DNA of 11,187 bases from Flavobacteriaceae bacterium (GTDB taxonomy: Bacteria; Bacteroidota; Bacteroidia; Flavobacteriales; Flavobacteriaceae), in the NCBI GenBank assembly GCA_013214425.1, contig JABSPN010000060.1, positions 1 to 11,187 of the forward strand. The letters run 5' to 3'. The translations under genes were made by a program, and so were the position numbers. Positions 6,368 to 11,187 of this stretch are shown one piece after another (position 1 is the first letter of the stretch; every line of letters starts with the position of its first letter). The notes below the pieces were generated by a model that had not been told where the DNA came from, made no database searches, and saw only the letters and a program-made list of their open reading frames with translations.

Positions 6368-7189
6368 TTAAGTTTTCAAAACTTCGAAAGGCAAATTAAA
6401 CCTTACTTCAGTTCTTGTATCTTTTTCGCTAAAATCACTTAAATTTCTTACAGTAAAATCAAGTTTCTCCTTGACTTGTCTACTAAAAATCATAAGAAAC
6501 TCTTTTAAAATCTTAATAATAAGAGATTCAGTATTCTTCTTTGTCTTACTTTCTATTTTAGATTTCTTAATCCTCAATCCATTATCCCTTACTTTAATTT
6601 CTAATCCTTCAGTCGTTTTATTAACAACAAGCTTTACATTTCCTTCCTTTTTTAATGAAAATATCCCATGATGTATTGTATTTTCAACAATGGGTTGTAT
6701 GAGCATTTAGGAATTTGAGTTGATTGAGTATCAATCGCTGGATTCACATCGAATTCATAATCAAAATTATAGCCCAACCTGGCTCCACCTTTTAACCTTT
6801 TGATAATCAGATCAAATTTTGAAATATATCTATAAATAACACTTAATTTCTCGAAAGATTTAGACTTTAACAGGATAACATAACCATCACATCTGGAGGT
6901 AAACGAAGCCTCAATAACAGATTGAAATTTTGGAATCGCCTCATTTAAATTTTCTTTTTTTTAATTCAATATTCCCTAAATAGTATTCGGTAACGATTTT
7001 GACTTTTTTATTCTCCTGATCAAATTGTTGCTGTAGATAGTGAATCGCACTATCATATTCTTTTCTATTGATAAAATCATCTGTTTTTTCAATAACAGAT
7101 TCTATTTTATTTTCCTGAAAACAATAACCATAATAACAACCAAAAAGCATTAAGACTATTAAAGCAAAGTATTTGAAATACACACCCAT
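6368..7189 (-). pseudogene. TPR/LytS-type sensor histidine kinase, frameshifted and shortened
   Basis: The reading begins at ATG 7189 with a hydrophobic segment (YFKYFALIVLMLFGCYYGY) and a TPR-like part (YDSAIHYLQQQF, YYLGNIELKK). It ends early at 6941. In an A8 run (6955-6962) a one-base shift restores the frame, giving ENLNEAIPKFQSVIEASF, the rest of a TPR unit. That frame continues through GARLGYNFDYEFDVNPAIDT to about 6709. Near 6707 one base is missing between IPK and MLIQPIVENTIHHGI, the N box of the ATPase domain, which continues to 6368. The phosphoacceptor segment with N-P-H-F-I-F-N is absent, and the part between TPR and ATPase domain is far too short. The ATP lid motif D-N-G-x-G reads DNGLR. 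Together these show a dead kinase. It was probably the partner of the response regulator 14 bases downstream. Confidence 0.82.
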
Positions 7190-7547
7190 AAAGTAAAAAT
7201 TAAACTAATTCCAAACTCTTGTCTTTTTAAAATAAATAAAAACCAATAAATGTCTAGCTGAAGTTCTGGGCGTATTGGGAGAAAACGATCCAAAAATAGT
7301 CTAAAACTGATTAAGTTCAGTAAATAGTTAAAATAAGTAACAATTGGTAATGTTTATGTAACAATAAGTTTTTTTATCGTAAAAAACATCATTAAATTAA
7401 GAAAGCTCTTCCTTATATTTACCTTCAGATCGTCATCCATTAGTCCAAAGTCTTTATTGTTTAACAAGTCTATTAATTGCCTATATCTTTTTTAACATAA
7501 ATTCGACAAAAGTTCATTTTAAATGGATTCCAAGTTATTTTAGCACT
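7190..7547. other. Intergenic region between divergent kinase remnant and GNAT gene
   Basis: No coding region is recognisable on either strand. It should hold the promoters of both flanking transcripts, but no TAnnTTTG element with proper -33 spacing could be found. GTAACAATTGG and GTAACAATAAG (near 7338 and 7359) share GTAACAAT as a short direct repeat, possibly chance. Confidence 0.5.
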
Positions 7548-8066
7548 ATGAATTATAAAACTTTTGAAACTGACCGACTCATCTTGAGACCTTCCAACGC
7601 ATCTGATGCTGCGTTTTTTCTGGAACTATTTAACTCACCCAAATGGATCAAGTACGTTGGTCAAAGAAATGTCCAAACTCTTGAAGATGCAGCAGCGTAT
7701 ATAGAAGAAAAGATGACCTCTCAATTAGCACGTCTTGGATTTTCAAATTACACTGTGATAAGAAAATCCGACAATTCAAAATTAGGCGCTTGTGGTTTAT
7801 ATGACAGAGAAGGCATTAAAGGAGTTGATATTGGTTTTGCTTTTTTACCTCAATTTGAAAAGAAAGGATACGCATTAGAAAGCGCATTAAAAATAAAAGA
7901 AGCGGCCATTGAAATTTTTGACATTAAAAAAATTAGTGGAATTACGGTTAAAGAAAATGAAGCCTCGCAAAAGTTACTGGAAAAACTCGGATTAAGATTT
8001 ATTAAAATGATCTCATTAACTGATAACGATGAAGAATTAATGCTTTATGAATTGTATATAGATTAA
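7548..8066 (+). CDS. GNAT family N-acetyltransferase (RimJ/RimL-like)
   Basis: The 172-residue product is of usual length for this family, which moves an acetyl group from acetyl-CoA to an amine on a small molecule or a protein N-terminus. It starts with TDRLILRP, the hallmark beginning of the RimJ/RimL-like group. The central VDIGFAFLPQFEKKGYALES matches the acetyl-CoA binding motif A (Q/R-x-x-G-x-A), and NEASQKLLEKLGLRF near residues 140-155 is the conserved C-terminal helix-strand region. Soluble and cytoplasmic: no signal peptide is seen. The substrate cannot be told from sequence. It is a single-gene unit with its own terminator at 8231-8265 and is intact. Confidence 0.92.
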   Translation: MNYKTFETDRLILRPSNASDAAFFLELFNSPKWIKYVGQRNVQTLEDAAAYIEEKMTSQLARLGFSNYTVIRKSDNSKLGACGLYDREGIKGVDIGFAFLPQFEKKGYALESALKIKEAAIEIFDIKKISGITVKENEASQKLLEKLGLRFIKMISLTDNDEELMLYELYID

Positions 8067-8096
8067 CACTAATTAAACTTATAAACATGTGCTTTT

Positions 8097-8172
8097 CAAG
8101 CCAAAAGAGCCGTTTATATTATACGGTAAAACCGTAATAGTTTCTTAACTATTCTCAGTAAATTTAGGCTTG
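8097..8172 (+). other. Potentially structured 3' region after GNAT
   Basis: CAAGCC (8097-8102) and GGCTTG (8167-8172) can pair and enclose two further perfect hairpins: TACGGT-AAA-ACCGTA (8122-8136) and AATAGTT-TCTT-AACTATT (8136-8153), which share base 8136. This could be a folded RNA, such as a 3'-UTR element or small RNA, but no known family is recognised and AT-rich sequence gives chance hairpins. Confidence 0.25.
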
Positions 8173-8230
8173 TTAAAAAACAAACCAACCAAGTTACTTA
8201 GATTAAGTAATAGTTTATTCTCTTTTTTCT

Positions 8231-8265
8231 AAAAGGACAACGATTAAATCGCTGTCCTTTTATTG
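8231..8265 (+). terminator. Rho-independent terminator after GNAT
   Basis: AAAAGGACA (8231-8239) pairs with TGTCCTTTT (8253-8261). After an A/C mismatch the stem continues with CGAT/ATCG around a TAA loop. The T-rich end gives the form of a strong terminator. It separates the acetyltransferase from the GH92 gene. Confidence 0.85.
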
Positions 8266-8274
8266 TTTGCAAAC
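8265..8274. repeat. Palindrome GTTTGCAAAC upstream of GH92
   Basis: A perfect 10-base palindrome lies 80 bases before the GH92 start, right after the terminator. It could be an operator half-site, but its position at the terminator edge makes this unsure. Confidence 0.25.
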
Positions 8275-8353
8275 CTAAAATATGTCTTTATTTACCTGTT
8301 GTAAATCATTCACTTTTACATTTATTATCTTTAGGCTATCAAAATAATAATTC

Positions 8354-11187
8354 ATGTCAAGAAGAAGCCTACAATTTATTTTTTTACTTAGCCTTTGTTT
8401 CATTTTTCCTAATTGTAAAAATACAAATACAATCCAAACCGCTCAAAAAGATCAAGAGCTTGTAAATTATGTCAATCCCTTTATTGGAACTGGAGGCCAT
8501 GGCCACACTTACCCTGGAGCTACTATGCCTTTTGGAATGATGCAATTGAGCCCTGATACTCGATTAGACGGATGGGATGGCTGTTCTGGTTATCACTACT
8601 CTGATAATTATATCTATGGCTTTTCGCACACTCATCTTAGCGGGACTGGAGTTTCAGATTATGGCGATATCTTATTCATGCCCACAAATGAAATTAAATT
8701 CAATAATGGAGCCGATGGCAAAAAAGGATACAGAGCCCATTTTTCTCATGACAATGAAAAAGCCGCTCCAGGATATTATCAAGTAGCATTAGATTCAACT
8801 AACATTAATGTTGAATTAACAGTAGATACCCGAAGTGGAATTCATAAATACACTTTTGAAAAAGATAGTGATCAGGTTGTTATTTTAGATTTAGAACATC
8901 GTGATCAGGTATTGGACAGCAAAATAAATTTGCTGTCGCCAACAGAAATACAAGGCTACAGACATTCTAAAGCCTGGGCAGAAAATCAACAACTATTTTT
9001 TCATGCTCAATTTTCTAAACCTTATACTAAGGTCACTTTCTTAGATGATCAGAAGGAAGGAAAAAAAGTTAAAGCTGCTTTCGAATTTGATAACTCTTCA
9101 GGAGAAATCGTAGAAATAAAAATTGGAATCTCTGCGGTTGATGAAAAAGGTGCAGCACAAAACTGGAAAACTGAAATAGGTTCAAAATCATTTGACGATA
9201 TAAAAAATAACGCCCAAAAAACATGGGAAAAACAATTAGAAAAGATCGTTATTGAAAGCTCAAACACTGAATACAAAACAATTTTCTATACCTCACTTTA
9301 CCATACTATGATAGCTCCTAATACCTATCAAGACATCGATGGGAGATACAGAGGAATGGATCTGAATATTCATCAACACGAAAATCATACAAATTATACT
9401 GTTTTCTCCCTTTGGGACACCTATAGAGCAGCTCATCCCCTTTACACCATTATTGAACAAGAAAGGACTAACGATTTCATCAATACTTTTTTATACAAGC
9501 ATGAAGAAGGAGGAATCATGCCAATATGGGATCTTTCAAATAACTATACGGGATGTATGATTGGATATCATGCCGTCCCTGTAATCGCTGATGCCTATTT
9601 AAAAGGGATTCATGATTATGATGCTGAAAAAGCCTTCGAGGCCATGAAACATAGTGCTATGCAAGATCATTTAGGACTGGAGACGTATAAAAAATACGGT
9701 TACATTCCGGTTGCAGCTGACGCCGAATCTGTTTCAAAAACCTTAGAATACGCTTATGATGATTGGACTATTGCTCAAATGGCCAAAGCCATGAACAAAA
9801 CTGAAGATTACAACTATTTCATTAAGCGCGCTCAATCTTATAAAAATATATTTGATCCTGAATCTCAGTTTATGAGAGGTCGAATAAGAAATACCTGGTT
9901 TTCCCCTTTTGACCCTTATGAAGTGAACTTCAATTATACTGAAGCAAATTCCTGGCAGTATAGTTTTTACGTCCCACAAGATATCACCGGGTTCATCAAT
10001 ATTCTAGGAGGAAAAGAGCAATTAGAAACTCAACTAGACAAACTGTTTACTGCTGAAAATAAAACAACCGGTAGAAATCAAGCAGCTATTACTGGACTTA
10101 TTGGTCAGTATGCCCATGGAAATGAACCAAGTCATCATATGGCATATTTATACAATTTCATTAACAAGCCTTATAAAACTCAAAATTATGTACATGAAAT
10201 TTTGACCACACTTTATACTAATGCTCCTGATGGTATTTCAGGAAATGAAGACTGCGGACAAATGAGTGCCTGGTATGTATTAAGTTCTTTAGGGTTTTAT
10301 CCTGTAACTCCTGGTGCTAATGAATACATTATAGGAACTCCTCTTTTTGATAAAGTAACAATTAATCTAGAAAATGGTAAACAATTCACCATTAGTGCGA
10401 ATAATATTTCTTCAGAAAATAAATATATCGCTTCGGCTTCATTAAATCAATCAACGTTAACACGCTCATTTTTAACACATTATGAAATTAGAAATGGCGG
10501 CGTTTTACAATTCGAGATGTCAAATCAAATTTCAGATTGGGCAACAAAAGACCCTGAAATCCCCTCAACTGAAATCAATGAAAATAAAATAACCCCTCCT
10601 CCTTTTATCAGTAAAGGAGAGATTGCGTTTAAGAATGAAACAACAATACATTTAGCTTCTGCTTATCCTGATGTTGCTATTTTCTATTCCTTTTCCGAAG
10701 AAAACTTCAAAGCTTATTCGGCACCTATTACTATTAAAAAAGAAGGAACTCTTAAGATATATGGGGAACAAAACGGTATTAAAAGTACCATAATAGAAAC
10801 CCGCTTTTTTGAAATCGACCCCAACATTAGTATCAAATTAGAAAGTGAATATGCCAATCAATATAATGGAGGAGCTCAAAATGCTTTAATTGATGGGATT
10901 TCTGGAGGATTAGATTTTAGGGCTGGAGCCTGGCAAGGATATTTTGACACTGATATTCATGCTACAGTTAATCTAAGTAATGAACAAGAACTTACTACTG
11001 TTTCTATTCGTTTTTTAGAAGATCAACGTTCCTGGATTTTTTATCCAACCCAAGTCGAATTGTATCTGTCGAGCGACAATAAAAACTTTAGAAAAATAGC
11101 CTCAAAACCTATCGACGCTAACATCCCTTCTGAAGGAGCCAACATAAAAACAATTACTTTTGAATTAAATCAGGAAAAAGCTCAGTA
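8354..11187 (+). CDS. GH92 family alpha-mannosidase-type lipoprotein (3' truncated by window)
   Basis: One uninterrupted frame runs from ATG 8354 through 944 codons to the window edge. It starts with a lipoprotein signal (hydrophobic 8-18, IFPNC with Cys21), so it should be anchored in a membrane, probably the outer one. The GH92 domain follows: VNPFIGTGGHGHTYPGATMP from residue 40, GWDGCSGYHYSD, YGFSHTHLSGTG, SLWDTYRAAHPL, TEANSWQY (from 529, probably carrying the catalytic acid), GNEPSHH, and GNEDCGQMSAWYVLSSLGFY (from 630, the catalytic-base region). GH92 enzymes are calcium-dependent exo-acting alpha-mannosidases that trim N-glycans and mannans. Residues ~745-820 look like a chitobiase C-terminal/Fn3-type module. 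Residues ~825 to the end (DGISGGLDFRAGAW, STVSIRF-like strands, VELYLSSDNKNF) resemble an F5/8-type (CBM32-like) sugar-binding module, so the true stop is probably near. Linkage specificity is not predictable. Confidence 0.95.
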   Translation, partial: MSRRSLQFIFLLSLCFIFPNCKNTNTIQTAQKDQELVNYVNPFIGTGGHGHTYPGATMPFGMMQLSPDTRLDGWDGCSGYHYSDNYIYGFSHTHLSGTGVSDYGDILFMPTNEIKFNNGADGKKGYRAHFSHDNEKAAPGYYQVALDSTNINVELTVDTRSGIHKYTFEKDSDQVVILDLEHRDQVLDSKINLLSPTEIQGYRHSKAWAENQQLFFHAQFSKPYTKVTFLDDQKEGKKVKAAFEFDNSSGEIVEIKIGISAVDEKGAAQNWKTEIGSKSFDDIKNNAQKTWEKQLEKIVIESSNTEYKTIFYTSLYHTMIAPNTYQDIDGRYRGMDLNIHQHENHTNYTVFSLWDTYRAAHPLYTIIEQERTNDFINTFLYKHEEGGIMPIWDLSNNYTGCMIGYHAVPVIADAYLKGIHDYDAEKAFEAMKHSAMQDHLGLETYKKYGYIPVAADAESVSKTLEYAYDDWTIAQMAKAMNKTEDYNYFIKRAQSYKNIFDPESQFMRGRIRNTWFSPFDPYEVNFNYTEANSWQYSFYVPQDITGFINILGGKEQLETQLDKLFTAENKTTGRNQAAITGLIGQYAHGNEPSHHMAYLYNFINKPYKTQNYVHEILTTLYTNAPDGISGNEDCGQMSAWYVLSSLGFYPVTPGANEYIIGTPLFDKVTINLENGKQFTISANNISSENKYIASASLNQSTLTRSFLTHYEIRNGGVLQFEMSNQISDWATKDPEIPSTEINENKITPPPFISKGEIAFKNETTIHLASAYPDVAIFYSFSEENFKAYSAPITIKKEGTLKIYGEQNGIKSTIIETRFFEIDPNISIKLESEYANQYNGGAQNALIDGISGGLDFRAGAWQGYFDTDIHATVNLSNEQELTTVSIRFLEDQRSWIFYPTQVELYLSSDNKNFRKIASKPIDANIPSEGANIKTITFELNQEKAQ

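Noticed and set aside
6471..6671. Plus-strand open frame opposite the kinase ATPase domain
   Set aside because: It is antisense to a recognisable ATPase fragment and has no recognisable features of its own.
8299..8333. Promoter for the GH92 gene (TTG at 8299, TATCTTTA at 8326)
   Set aside because: The -7 match has A instead of the final G and the spacing of 24 bases is too long, so support is insufficient.
8577..8786. Alternative open frame within the GH92 gene
   Set aside because: The GH92 frame is continuous and rich in family motifs here, so this one is a shadow.
9049..9979. Minus-strand open frames within the GH92 gene
   Set aside because: They are antisense to conserved GH92 sequence and show no motifs.

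Overview
The window looks like chromosomal DNA from a member of the Bacteroidota, most likely Flavobacteriia. The evidence is strongly AT-rich sequence, a secreted protein with a type IX secretion (T9SS) type A sorting domain, a LytTR regulator paired with a TPR/LytS-type kinase, a GH92 lipoprotein, absence of clear Shine-Dalgarno sequences, and TAnnTTTG-type -7 promoter elements, the clearest one in front of the tRNA genes.

Layout, left to right. Positions 1-691 hold the 3' part of mutS. Positions 826-1114 are a tRNA unit: promoter, tRNA-Gly(GCC), tRNA-Leu(UAA) and a terminator. Positions 1238-2990 carry a T9SS-secreted protein made of seven ~60-residue repeats, bracketed by short inverted sequences that resemble the ends of IS6-family insertion sequences. 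Positions 2977-3583 are a heavily mutated IS6-type element. Positions 3584-4377 (minus strand) hold two adjacent, related small genes that look like serine-recombinase (resolvase/invertase) domains without catalytic residues, one with a C-terminal helix-turn-helix. Positions 4498-4760 (minus) are the remnant of a secreted repeat protein. Positions 4761-5612 contain no credible gene but several hairpins. Positions 5613-7189 (minus) are a two-component locus in which the LytTR response regulator is intact while the kinase gene upstream is broken. Positions 7548-8066 encode a GNAT acetyltransferase followed by a strong terminator. From 8354 to the right edge runs a large GH92 alpha-mannosidase-type lipoprotein, cut by the window end.

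The housekeeping genes at the left (mutS, tRNAs) and the intact metabolic genes at the right (GNAT, GH92) frame about 6 kb (1115-7189) rich in pseudogenes, IS debris and unusual small proteins. This middle part looks like an accessory or decaying segment. The best candidate for something undescribed is the tandem pair of catalytically dead recombinase-like proteins at 3584-4377; their role cannot be read from sequence alone.
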